A stretch of DNA of 64,000 bases from Chromobacterium phragmitis (GTDB lineage Bacteria > Pseudomonadota > Gammaproteobacteria > Burkholderiales > Chromobacteriaceae), in the NCBI RefSeq assembly GCF_003325475.1, contig NZ_CP029495.1:2790001-2854000 (forward strand). The letters run 5' to 3'. The position numbers were made by a program, and so were the translations under genes. Under the pieces are notes generated by a model. The model was not told where the DNA came from and did not search any database. It saw nothing but the letters and a program-made list of their open reading frames with translations. Shown here piece by piece: positions 1-8,948 of the stretch. How positions within the stretch are numbered: the stretch's first letter is position 1; each line of letters starts with the position of its first letter.

Positions 1-485
1 AGCGCGTAGAAGGCGCGGGTGAACAGCTTTTTGGCCAGCGTTTCGCCGTCGCGGTTGGCGCGCACGCTGTAGACCATGTCGTAGCCCTCGCGCCATTTCT
101 CCAAGAATACCGGCACCATTTCCGGCGGGTGCTGGAAATCGCCGTCAATCAGCACCGCCACGTCGCCGCTGATGTTGTCTATGCCGGCGGTGAGCGCGAT
201 TTCCTTGCCGAAGTTGCGCGACAGCTGGATCAGCGTCACCGGCAGCCGCTTGGCGGCCTCCAGCACTTTCGGCACGGTGTCGTCGCGGCTGCCGTCGTCC
301 ACCACCACCAGCTCGTGGCGGTAGCCGCGCTCGGACAGCAGCCGGTGCAGCGTTTCCAGCATCGGCACGATGTTTTCCGACTCGTTGTAGGCCGGGATCA
401 GGCAACTGATCAGCGGGGTGGCCGGGCGTTCGGCGGCATGCAGCTCAAGCAGGTAGGGCGGAACGAAGTTTTCGAAGTCGCTCAT
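1..485 (-). CDS. Family 2 polyprenyl-phosphate glycosyltransferase, C-terminus off the left edge
   Basis: This is a DPM1/ArnC/GtrB-type family 2 glycosyltransferase, a family that loads a sugar from a nucleotide donor onto polyprenyl phosphate at the inner membrane. About 161 residues are visible. They contain the nucleotide-binding start of the fold (SCLIPAYNES), the acidic VVVDDGSRDDT motif and the metal-site region LIDGDFQHPPE. The C-terminal membrane helices expected for this family lie beyond the window edge, so the gene is cut, not broken. Its ATG overlaps the TGA of the preceding ArnT-like gene (ATGA), which implies translational coupling and a shared pathway: this enzyme would make the lipid-linked sugar that the ArnT-like enzyme consumes. 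The actual sugar cannot be read from the sequence. Confidence 0.9.
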   Translation of the reverse strand, partial: MSDFENFVPPYLLELHAAERPATPLISCLIPAYNESENIVPMLETLHRLLSERGYRHELVVVDDGSRDDTVPKVLEAAKRLPVTLIQLSRNFGKEIALTAGIDNISGDVAVLIDGDFQHPPEMVPVFLEKWREGYDMVYSVRANRDGETLAKKLFTRAFYA

Positions 486-1969
486 GGCTGGCCTCCGGTC
501 AAGCCGTGCCCGGCCGGGCGCAGCAGCAGCATGCGGTCCTTCATGACCGGGAATTCCGCGGCGTGGCGGTAGCCGGCGGCGATGGCCGGCGGCAGGCTGG
601 CCAGATCGCGTTGTTCGGTGACGATCCAGCTGCCGGGGTGAGCGGCGAGCTGAACGGCCAGCGCGTGCGGATCGGCGGTGGTGCGCACCTTGCCCTGGCT
701 GTAGAACTCGGCTGAGAACTCGCGGCGGCTGTCCCAGTAGAACAGACGGGCCTGTTGCGCCGGCTGCTGCTGGAGCCAGGCCGCGATCACCGGCTTCTGG
801 GTGCGGAAGTAACGGGCGCCGTCATGCCATTGCAGGCCGATGGCGGCCAGCACCAGCGCGGCGGAGGACAGCGCCAGCCACGGCAGCGCGCGGCCGGAGC
901 GCTCATGCCGGCCGCGATGCCACAGCTCGGCCATCAGCAGCGCCGCACCGGGCAGCATCGGCAGCGAATACGGGAAGATGATGTTGCAGGACATCGTGAA
1001 GAACAGCAGCGTCATCACCGTCCACAGCGAAGCGTAGAGCAGCCAGCCGTCGCTTTCTCCCTGGCGGACGATGGCCGGCAGCCGGCGCGCGCGGCAGGCC
1101 AGCCAGGCCAGCATGGCCAGCGACCACGGAAACAGCGCGCCCAAGGCGTACGGCCAGATCATGCCGCGCGGAGTGGCGTGGGCGAAACCGTATTTGTCGC
1201 CCTTCCAGCCGGAATCGAGGAAGCGGCTGACGTGCTCGCCCATGATGAAGTAGTTGAGGAAGCCCGGCGTGCGGATCTCCGCCCAGGCGTACCAGGGCAG
1301 GGCGATGGCGGCGGCCAAGAGCGTGCCGGAGATCCACGGCAGCTCGCGCCACAGCGCCTTCCATTGATTGCGGATCAGCACCCAGAAGAAGATGGGCATG
1401 CCCACCAGCACCACGGACAGCGGACCCTTGGCCAATAGGCCCAGGCCCAGGCCGGCGAAGAAGGCGTAGCGCCAGATCCGGCTGCCGCCGTTCATCGCGT
1501 GCCAGAAAGCCACCTGGCTCAGCGTCACGCAGAACATCAGCGAGGGGTCGGTCATCACCGTGCCGGCCGCGCCGTAGAACAGCAGGCTGCCGGCCAGGAA
1601 CAACGCGGCGGCCATCGCCGCGTCGCGTCCGGCGCGGCGGCGCATCAGGTCGGCCGTCAGCCACAGCGCGCCCAGCGCCAGCAGCAGCGCCGGCAGGCGG
1701 GCGGCGAATTCATTGACGCCGAACAGGCCCATGCTGGCCGCGGACAGCCAGGTGGACAGCGGCGGCTTGGCCCAGAACGGCACGCCGTAGTCGTGCAGCG
1801 GCGTCACCCAGTTGCCGGTTTCCAGCATCTTGCGGGCGATCTCGGCGTAGCGCGCCTCGGTGGTGTCGGTGAGCGGGATCGCCCGCATCGCCAGCAGGCG
1901 GATGGCCAGCAGCGCCAGCAAGGCGTAGCCGGCCGCCTTCCGCCAGGAAGAAGTAGCAGCGGTATTCAT
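482..1969 (-). CDS. ArnT-like (GT39/GT83 type) membrane glycosyltransferase
   Basis: This is an integral membrane transferase of the ArnT/PMT superfamily, about 495 residues, which moves a sugar from a polyprenyl-phosphate carrier to an acceptor on the periplasmic side, typically lipid A or a protein. The N-terminal periplasmic loop after the first membrane segment holds the family signature DTTEARYAEIARKM followed by FWAKPPLSTW; the rest is a run of hydrophobic helices and a soluble C-terminal domain. An in-frame extension to 2047 exists, but the ATG at 1969 (MNTAATSSWRK) places the first helix correctly. The gene overlaps the downstream family 2 transferase by four bases. Aminoarabinose transfer to lipid A is possible, but no other arn gene is visible, so the substrate is left open. 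Confidence 0.85.
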   Translation of the reverse strand: MNTAATSSWRKAAGYALLALLAIRLLAMRAIPLTDTTEARYAEIARKMLETGNWVTPLHDYGVPFWAKPPLSTWLSAASMGLFGVNEFAARLPALLLALGALWLTADLMRRRAGRDAAMAAALFLAGSLLFYGAAGTVMTDPSLMFCVTLSQVAFWHAMNGGSRIWRYAFFAGLGLGLLAKGPLSVVLVGMPIFFWVLIRNQWKALWRELPWISGTLLAAAIALPWYAWAEIRTPGFLNYFIMGEHVSRFLDSGWKGDKYGFAHATPRGMIWPYALGALFPWSLAMLAWLACRARRLPAIVRQGESDGWLLYASLWTVMTLLFFTMSCNIIFPYSLPMLPGAALLMAELWHRGRHERSGRALPWLALSSAALVLAAIGLQWHDGARYFRTQKPVIAAWLQQQPAQQARLFYWDSRREFSAEFYSQGKVRTTADPHALAVQLAAHPGSWIVTEQRDLASLPPAIAAGYRHAAEFPVMKDRMLLLRPAGHGLTGGQP

Positions 1970-2053
1970 CCGTAAACTTGTTTTCAAAACGGGGTAGTGG
2001 ATCGGCGCAAGGCTATCACAGACCGGGAGCGGCGTCTGCCAGCGCAATCAGCG

Positions 2054-2077
2054 AAAACGCCGCCCGGAGGCGGCGTT
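2054..2077 (-). terminator. Intrinsic terminator after the peptide symporter gene
   Basis: A nine-base inverted repeat AACGCCGCC / GGCGGCGTT with a four-base loop ends in TTTT on the minus strand, about 20 bases past the stop of the symporter gene. Confidence 0.75.
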
Positions 2078-2098
2078 GGGATGAGGAACGGGATGCGC

Positions 2099-3475
<1,377 letters not shown>

Positions 3476-3697
3476 AAGGGTTTCCTTCGAGTGACTTGAG
3501 ACATCACCAGCAACGAGCGGTGTTTTTGTTTTTTATGCATGCCTTGGATTTTGTAGGCAGCGCAAGATCATATCGATTTAATGTTGAGATGTGAAAATTT
3601 TTTTTAAGCTAGATCAATTACATTGTAATAAATAGAGCAAATGCTTTTCGTTGTTGATGTTTTCTTACTAGCAAAAGCTCTAGAGCAGATGAGTTTA
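3476..3697. other. AT-rich divergent intergenic region (symporter / tna)
   Basis: This stretch is strongly AT-rich against a GC-rich genome and holds no gene. It contains a perfect 13-base palindrome ATTACATTGTAAT at 3617-3629 that could be an operator for either flanking gene. No full CRP site is visible: only a half site TGTGA at 3590-3594. Confidence 0.5.
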
Positions 3698-3727
3698 TTG
3701 CATTGCGATTATTGTTTAATGTATACA
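3698..3727 (+). promoter_or_regulatory. Candidate sigma-70 promoter for tnaC-tnaA
   Basis: TTGCAT (3698-3703), an 18-base spacer and TATACA (3722-3727) sit about 118 bases upstream of the leader peptide start. Both hexamers match the consensus at four or five of six positions. Confidence 0.5.
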
Positions 3728-3844
3728 AATCAATAAATTGATAGTCGTAATCTGCCTGTATTTGTTGTGCAGTCTGACAAAATTGTCCTATCGTGGATGG
3801 GCGCTCTCATTCGGGCGACCCTGCAACTGCCTCAAGGTGTGGCG

Positions 3845-3952
3845 ATGAATACCAAGCCCCATGCTGGCCAGGCCCAGATAGACTTCCACGGCCCGCGCCC
3901 CGACTGGTACACCGTCGATGTCATCCTGACATTCGATTTTCCACGCGGCTGA
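3845..3952 (+). CDS. tnaC: Tryptophanase leader peptide TnaC
   Basis: This 35-residue peptide ends in WYTVDVILTFDFPRG. Known TnaC peptides stall the ribosome when free tryptophan is bound and so prevent Rho from ending transcription before tnaA. The residues known to matter in E. coli (Trp12, Asp16, Ile19, Pro24) are all matched at the same spacing here: Trp21, Asp25, Leu28, Pro33. The Leu and the two residues after Pro also resemble the Proteus vulgaris peptide (Pro-Lys-Lys-stop). The stop is TGA. The start at 3845 has AAGGTG five bases upstream; longer in-frame starts at 3767 and 3797 exist but lack such a site. It lies 95 bases before tnaA. The peptide is too short for routine gene calling. 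The identification is strong from the motif and position, although the function is inferred. Confidence 0.88.
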   Translation: MNTKPHAGQAQIDFHGPRPDWYTVDVILTFDFPRG

Positions 3953-4047
3953 TCTTCTCAGGCTTCCTTGTCCCTATCGCATGAAGGCGCGCCGTCGTCC
4001 TGTCCGCACCTGAGCGGACGGCATTCGGCCGCGCCGAGGAGAAGATC
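3953..4047 (+). promoter_or_regulatory. tnaC-tnaA spacer: candidate Rho loading and pausing region
   Basis: The spacer begins with a pyrimidine-rich, G-poor stretch just after the tnaC stop (about 3953-3978), as expected of a rut site next to a TnaC stop codon. It is followed by a hairpin GTCCGC / GCGGAC with a six-base loop (about 4000-4017), nested inside a GGCGCG / CGCGCC pairing. There is no T-run, so intrinsic termination is unlikely and Rho-dependent control is the better fit. AGGAGA precedes the tnaA ATG. Confidence 0.55.
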
Positions 4048-5433
4048 ATGGCGCGACGCATTCCCGAACCGTTCCGCATCAAGATGGTGGAGCCCATTCG
4101 CCAAACCACGGCCGAAGACCGCCGCCAGGCGTTGGTGCAGGCCGGTTGGAACCCCTTTCTGCTCAAGGCGGAAGACGTTTATATCGACTTGCTGACCGAC
4201 AGCGGCACCGGCGCGATGTCCGACCGCCAATGGGCTGGCCTGATGATGGGAGACGAGGCCTATGCCGGCAGCCGCAATTTCCTGCACCTGGCCGACACCG
4301 TGCGCGAGCTGTTCGGCTACGCCCACACCATTCCCACCCACCAGGGCCGCGGCGCGGAGCAGATCCTGTTCCCGGAACTGGTCAAGCGCTGCCGCGGCGA
4401 GCGGCCGGTGTTTCTGTCCAACTATCACTTTGACACCACCAAGGCCCACGTGGAGCTGGCCGGCGCGCGCGCGGTCAATGTGCTGACGCCGCAGGCCTTG
4501 GACACCGGCACGGCTTATGACTGGAAGGGCGATTTCGATCTGCCGCGGCTGCGCGACATCGTGGCAGCGGAGGGAGACAACGTCGCCGCCGTCATCGTCA
4601 CCATCACCTGCAACAGCGCCGGCGGTCAGCCGGTATCCATGGGCAATATCCGCGCCGTCAGCGAACTGGCGCGCGCGCGCGGCATCCCGGTGGTGATAGA
4701 CGCCGCGCGCTTCGCCGAAAACGCCTGGTTCATCCGCCAGCGCGATCCGGCCTATGCCGGCGCTTCCATACCGGCTATCGCGCGCGAAATGTTCGGCCAC
4801 GGCGACATGTTCACGATGTCGGCCAAGAAGGACGGGCTGGTCAATATCGGCGGACTGTGCTGCTTCAAGGACGACGAGGCGCTGTTCCGCGAGGTGCAGG
4901 TGCGTTGCGTGCCGATGGAAGGTTTCGTCACCTATGGCGGCCTGGCGGGACGCGACATGGAGGCGTTGGCGATAGGGTTGAGGGAAGGGCTGGACGACGC
5001 CTTCCTTAGCTACCGCATCGGCCAAGTGGCTTATCTGGGCGAGCGGCTGCGCGAAGGCGGGGTGCCGATCCAGACGCCGACCGGCGGGCATGCGGTATTC
5101 GTCGACGCCGCGCGCCTGCTGCCGCATATTCCGGCCGAGCAATTCCCGGCTCATGCGCTGGCCTGCGAACTCTATCTGGAGGGCGGGGTTAGGGCGGTGG
5201 AAATCGGCTCCTTATTGCTGGGCCGCAATCCGCAAACGGGCCTGCAGGAGTCGTCGCCGTTCGAGCTGATGCGGCTGACGATACCGCGCCGGGTGTATAC
5301 CAATGATCACATGGACTACATCGCCGACTGTCTGATCGAGGTGAAACAGCGCGTGACCGAGGTGAGAGGTCTGGCCTTCGACTACGAGCCGCCGATACTG
5401 CGGCACTTCACCGCGCGGCTGAGGCCGGCGTAG
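4048..5433 (+). CDS. tnaA: Tryptophanase (L-tryptophan indole-lyase)
   Basis: A PLP enzyme of 461 residues that splits L-tryptophan into indole, pyruvate and ammonia in the cytoplasm. It belongs to the beta-eliminating lyase family shared with tyrosine phenol-lyase, and two residues separate the two: the position that is Thr124 in tyrosine phenol-lyase is Asp129 here (HFDTT), and Phe448 of that enzyme is His453 here (LRHFTA). Both are the tryptophanase residues. The PLP lysine is Lys261 in SAKKDG. Parts of the sequence (e.g. GGLAGRDMEALAIGLRE) look closer to tyrosine phenol-lyase, but the selectivity residues decide it. The upstream leader peptide fits the same call. No tryptophan permease gene (tnaB) follows: the next gene is convergent. 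Confidence 0.95.
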   Translation: MARRIPEPFRIKMVEPIRQTTAEDRRQALVQAGWNPFLLKAEDVYIDLLTDSGTGAMSDRQWAGLMMGDEAYAGSRNFLHLADTVRELFGYAHTIPTHQGRGAEQILFPELVKRCRGERPVFLSNYHFDTTKAHVELAGARAVNVLTPQALDTGTAYDWKGDFDLPRLRDIVAAEGDNVAAVIVTITCNSAGGQPVSMGNIRAVSELARARGIPVVIDAARFAENAWFIRQRDPAYAGASIPAIAREMFGHGDMFTMSAKKDGLVNIGGLCCFKDDEALFREVQVRCVPMEGFVTYGGLAGRDMEALAIGLREGLDDAFLSYRIGQVAYLGERLREGGVPIQTPTGGHAVFVDAARLLPHIPAEQFPAHALACELYLEGGVRAVEIGSLLLGRNPQTGLQESSPFELMRLTIPRRVYTNDHMDYIADCLIEVKQRVTEVRGLAFDYEPPILRHFTARLRPA

Positions 5434-5442
5434 CGCTTGCGG

Positions 5443-5472
5443 GCGGGAGGAGGCTGCGAGTCCGCCTCCCGC
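5443..5472. terminator. Hairpin between convergent tnaA and the transferase gene
   Basis: GCGGGAGG (5443-5450) pairs with CCTCCCGC (5465-5472). It lies in the short gap between two convergent genes and probably serves both strands, though a long T-run is missing. Confidence 0.5.
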
Positions 5473-5485
5473 GCGTGGCTGGCGT

Positions 5486-6106
5486 TTACGTCTTGCTTGC
5501 TTGCCACTGGGCGGCCTGCTCGGCGGCGCGCTGCAGGGCCGGCCGGTTTTTCAGTCCATCCCAGTAAGCGACCAGTTCGGGCCAGTCGCGCATATTGCCG
5601 AACTCGATGCCATAGCCTATGGTGCGGCCGACATAGACGTCGGCCGCGCTGAAGCGGTCGCCGGCGAGATAGCGGCGGCCGGCGACGGCTTTGGCCAGGG
5701 TGTTCAGCGTCGCCTCGTATGAGCCGTAGCCGAACATGCGTTGCTGCTCCTGGGTGGGCGTGAAGCCGGCGGCCTGGTTGGTCCAGGCCTGTTCCACGCA
5801 GCTGGCGGCGAAAAACAGCCAGCGATAATAATCGCCGCGTTCGGCGGGCGCCGGCGCGAGCCCTGCCTCGGGAAAGGCGTCGGCGAGATAGGCGCAGATG
5901 GCCGCGCCTTCGGTGACGACCTGATCGCCATGGCGGATGGCGGGCACCTTGCCCATCGGATTGATGGCCAGATAGTCGGGCGATTTCATCGCCGGGCCGT
6001 ACTCCAGCAGCACCGGGCGGTAGGGCGCGCCCACTTCTTCCAGCATCCAGTGCACGATATTGCCCCGCGATTGCGGGTTGGTATAGAAGACGAGCTCTTT
6101 CGACAT
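5486..6106 (-). CDS. Glutathione S-transferase family protein
   Basis: A cytosolic glutathione transferase of 206 residues. The N-terminal thioredoxin-like half (about residues 1-80) opens with LVFYTNPQSRGNIVHWMLEE, contains the cis-proline region GKVPAI and the glutathione-contacting TEGAAICAYLAD. The C-terminal half is the all-helical domain, with the conserved SAADVYVG region of the hydrophobic core. The start at 6106 (MSKELVFY) has AAAGG about nine bases upstream, and the in-frame extension to 6172 has no such site. The gene stands alone on the minus strand. The family is broad, so the electrophile substrate cannot be given. Confidence 0.9.
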   Translation of the reverse strand: MSKELVFYTNPQSRGNIVHWMLEEVGAPYRPVLLEYGPAMKSPDYLAINPMGKVPAIRHGDQVVTEGAAICAYLADAFPEAGLAPAPAERGDYYRWLFFAASCVEQAWTNQAAGFTPTQEQQRMFGYGSYEATLNTLAKAVAGRRYLAGDRFSAADVYVGRTIGYGIEFGNMRDWPELVAYWDGLKNRPALQRAAEQAAQWQASKT

Positions 6107-6294
6107 GGTCTTGCGCCTTTCTTTACGGAGGTTGAGGCGGCGGAAAGGGCGGCAAAAGACCGCCTTTTCCATGCATCATGCATGGCTGGACCGCAGGCGA
6201 CAAGCGATTTGCTGCGGCGCGCGCGGACTTGCCTGGCCGAAGTCCGCCCTCATGTAGATTGCCAATGGCTGGCAGGGAGCCGGCGGAGAAAACC

Positions 6295-6774
6295 ATGTTT
6301 GAACATTTGCGCAAAATGCTGGAGAACGGCCATGCCCGCTTCCGGGTGATCGAACACCCGGCCGAGGGCAATTCGCACAAGGTGGCCGAGATCCGCGGCA
6401 CTGAAGTCGGACAGGGCGCCAAGGCCATGCTCTGTCGGGTGGGGGACGCGGCTGGGCAGTATGTGCTGGCGGTGTTGCCTGGTGACGAACGGGTGGATTT
6501 CGCCAAGGTGGCCGCCGCCGTCGGCGCGCGAAAGGTGAAGCTGGCCGACGCGGCCGATGCCGAGGCGGCGACAGGTTGCGTGATCGGCGCCATCCCGCCG
6601 TTCAGCTTCGATCCGTCCATCCGGTTGGTCGCGGACCCGCAGTTGTTGGCGCGCTACCGGGAGATCGCGTTCAACGCCGGCAGGCTGGACGCGTCCATCG
6701 TGCTGGATGGCGACGATTACCGCCGGCTAGCGCAGCCCTTGTTGGCCGACATCCGCCAGGAGCGCCTGGAATGA
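6295..6774 (+). CDS. YbaK/EbsC-family aminoacyl-tRNA deacylase
   Basis: A 159-residue single-domain protein of the YbaK/ProX editing superfamily, which hydrolyses wrongly charged aminoacyl-tRNA in trans. The family pattern is visible: an N-terminal segment with the target residues (FRVIEHPAEGNS), a middle KAMLCRV strand with the conserved lysine, and the C-terminal motif TGCVIGAIPPFSF followed by the YREIAFNAGR helix. The ATG at 6295 is preceded by GGCGGAG; an in-frame upstream ATG at 6178 is not needed. Its stop overlaps the ATG of the next gene (ATGA). Which amino acid it clears (Cys, Ala or another) is not predictable from this alone. Confidence 0.85.
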   Translation: MFEHLRKMLENGHARFRVIEHPAEGNSHKVAEIRGTEVGQGAKAMLCRVGDAAGQYVLAVLPGDERVDFAKVAAAVGARKVKLADAADAEAATGCVIGAIPPFSFDPSIRLVADPQLLARYREIAFNAGRLDASIVLDGDDYRRLAQPLLADIRQERLE

Positions 6775-7115
6775 GTGATCCGAACGAAGCGCTGGCCGCC
6801 TACGCCCGCGCCATCATGGGCGGGGCCGGCGCGGAGCGCATCGTCGGCCGAGAGGAGCGGAACGAGAGCTGGCGCGAGGCCGATTGCGAGGTGACCTTGC
6901 GGCAGCGCGATTACCGTTTCGACAACGGCGTGGTGGTCCGCCGCGCTATCGAAATGGATGATTATCCCAGTGAGTTGGCTTGCTCCGAGTGCTGGATCAC
7001 TTACGAAGTGCTGGAGCTGGGCGGCTCGCCGGGCATTGAGCCCGCGCGCAAGAGTTTCGACAACGCCTGCCGAGAAGCCTATTGGTTGCGTTACCACGCG
7101 GAATCCGCGATCTGA
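6771..7115 (+). CDS. Small soluble protein of unknown function
   Basis: A 114-residue, acidic protein with no signal peptide or membrane segment. I do not recognise a family. It holds a Cys pair in a SELACSECWITY segment and several aromatic residues (Trp, Tyr) in its second half. Its ATG overlaps the TGA of the YbaK-type gene, so the two are almost certainly cotranslated and may be functionally linked, for instance in translation quality control. That link is inference from position only. GC content and codon use match the neighbours. Confidence 0.7.
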   Translation: MSDPNEALAAYARAIMGGAGAERIVGREERNESWREADCEVTLRQRDYRFDNGVVVRRAIEMDDYPSELACSECWITYEVLELGGSPGIEPARKSFDNACREAYWLRYHAESAI

Positions 7116-7184
7116 AAAAGCCCCAATGGGAGGCGCGCGCCGCCTGCTTTGGGGCTGGGGTGTCGCCGCGCAGGCGCGCGCGGC

Positions 7185-8858
7185 TTACTCCGGCGCCAGC
7201 CAGATCTGGTCGAAATCCATCCAGCCGCATTGCGCCAAGCTGACGCCGCGCACCTGGGGCGAGTATTCCAGCATTTGCCAGTAATGGCGCAGCGGGATCA
7301 GGCTAGCCTCTTCCACCAGCCGGCGGGCCAGCGCTTCGTAGCGCTGCCAGCGCCGTCCGGCATCGGGCTCTCGCGCCAGCGCCTCTGCCGCCCGGCGCAT
7401 TTTGCGCCGCGGCTCCGCTTCCAGCCAATGGTGAAATCCCGCGTCCTGGCTCAGCCATTGGCAGACGTTGAAGTCCACGTCGTCGCCCATCACTTCTCCG
7501 GTCAGCAGCAAATCGGCCTTCTCCAGCCAGTCGTAACGGGCGAAGTCCGGATAGGGCAGCACCGTCAGTTCGATGCGGCAGCCTGCCGCGCGCAGACGCC
7601 GCGCCGTCGCTTCAGCCAGATCGACATGGGACGCGAGCTGGTAGGTGACAAGCCGCAGCGTCGCCGGCAGCGGCGGCGCTTGCGGCTGGGCAGGCGGGGG
7701 GCGGTGCTTCCATTGCGGCAGCATGCCCAACGCAGGCTCCTCATTCAGTTTTGCCTGCCAGACGGAGGGATGCAGCCAGTCGGCCAACGCTTGTCTTTGT
7801 CCTAGGTCCAGGCAGGCCGGGTTGGCCGCCAGATAGCTGCAGCCGGCTTCCAATTGGCGCAGGCACGGCTTGTCGACGGTTTCGCCTTGATGGCAGACGC
7901 GCGCGTCCAGCCTGGCCCTGATTTCGGGATCGTCCACCACCCAGATGTCCACCTCATCCAGCAGCGGCCTGGTTTTCCAGTGGCGGTCGAAGGCGCGCAA
8001 GGTGGCGCGGCAGTCGTTGTTGACCTCCAGCCGGAAGGGGCCGGTGCCGACGGGCTGGCGGTCGAAGCCGGCTTGCGGCCAGCGCTCGCGCGGCAGGATG
8101 GAGGCGGCGCTGTCGGCCAGCCGCCGCGGCAACAGCGCGTCGGGCCGGGAGAGCGCGATGTCCACGGTCAACGGCGCGGGCAGATTGACGGATTGCAGAT
8201 GCGGCAGCAGGCCCTGGTGCGGACCGGCTTCGTCGCGCAGCCGCAGCAGGGTTTGGCGGACATCTTCGCCATCCAGCGCGCGGCCGTGATGGAACAGCGC
8301 GCCGGGCCGCAGGTGGAAGCGCCAGTTGCGCCACTCCGCGTCATGCGACCAATGGTGGGCCAGGGCCGGGACGATCTCCCCTTTGGCGCGGTCGTAGCGG
8401 GTGAGGCCATCGAATATCTGGCGGATCAGGTGGCATTCGGTGCGGCGGTTGATCTGGACCGGGTCCAGGCTATGCAACGGCCGGTAGAAGGGCAGGCGCA
8501 GCGTTTGCGGCTGGGCCGGCGGCGCGCCAAGATAGGCTGGCAGCAAGGCGGCCAGCTGCCGCCGCGCGTCCGGCGGCAAAATGCGCGTCGCCTGTTCGAT
8601 GTCGCCCGTGTCCAGCAGCCGGCGCAGCGCGTCGGCCTGCAGCTCCGAGGGCGGAGCCAGCAGCCGCAAATGCGATGGATGGCCGCGGCCCAGGCCGGGC
8701 TGCCAGCGCAGCCAGCCTCGCGCCTCCATTTTCTTCAGGATTTCGCGGGCGTGGCGCGGCGCGCAGCACAGCGCGCCGGCGATGTCGGCCAGGCGGATGG
8801 GGCCGTCGTGATCGGGAAGGGCGCGGTGCAGGCGCTGGTAGTGCTGGAGCGTGCGCAT
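7185..8858 (-). CDS. SgrR-like transcriptional regulator with solute-binding domain (copy 1)
   Basis: A 557-residue regulator of the SgrR family. Residues 1 to about 110 form a winged-helix DNA-binding domain (IRLADIAGALCCAPRHAREILKK as its helix-turn-helix region, cut here across the recognition helix), and the remainder is a solute-binding domain of the oligopeptide-binding (SBP_bac_5) type with SLDPVQINRRTECHLIRQIF and PVGTGPFRL. E. coli SgrR (551 residues) senses phosphosugar stress through the same architecture. The ATG at 8858 was preferred over an upstream extension. It is divergent from an MFS exporter gene 90 bases away, which is its likely target. A second such pair lies at 21-24 kb. 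The ligand is unknown. Confidence 0.88.
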   Translation of the reverse strand: MRTLQHYQRLHRALPDHDGPIRLADIAGALCCAPRHAREILKKMEARGWLRWQPGLGRGHPSHLRLLAPPSELQADALRRLLDTGDIEQATRILPPDARRQLAALLPAYLGAPPAQPQTLRLPFYRPLHSLDPVQINRRTECHLIRQIFDGLTRYDRAKGEIVPALAHHWSHDAEWRNWRFHLRPGALFHHGRALDGEDVRQTLLRLRDEAGPHQGLLPHLQSVNLPAPLTVDIALSRPDALLPRRLADSAASILPRERWPQAGFDRQPVGTGPFRLEVNNDCRATLRAFDRHWKTRPLLDEVDIWVVDDPEIRARLDARVCHQGETVDKPCLRQLEAGCSYLAANPACLDLGQRQALADWLHPSVWQAKLNEEPALGMLPQWKHRPPPAQPQAPPLPATLRLVTYQLASHVDLAEATARRLRAAGCRIELTVLPYPDFARYDWLEKADLLLTGEVMGDDVDFNVCQWLSQDAGFHHWLEAEPRRKMRRAAEALAREPDAGRRWQRYEALARRLVEEASLIPLRHYWQMLEYSPQVRGVSLAQCGWMDFDQIWLAPE

Positions 8859-8948
8859 AAAAGGGGAGCTGTCGGCTGAATTTGATCCGTGTTTGTCTCC
8901 GCTTTTGTGCCGGATACTGCCGGCTCTGTCAATTGTCATGGAGCGCGC

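Noticed and set aside
3590..3594. A CRP site upstream of tnaC
   Set aside because: Only one half site TGTGA is present, and the second half TCACA is missing at the right distance.
3767..3952. A 61-residue version of the tnaC product from the upstream ATG
   Set aside because: The ATG at 3845 has a good ribosome binding site, and known TnaC peptides are short. The longer form cannot be excluded, but it is less likely.
4048..5433. Tyrosine phenol-lyase as the identity of tnaA
   Set aside because: Some stretches resemble that enzyme, but Asp129 and His453 are the tryptophanase residues, and a tnaC leader stands upstream.
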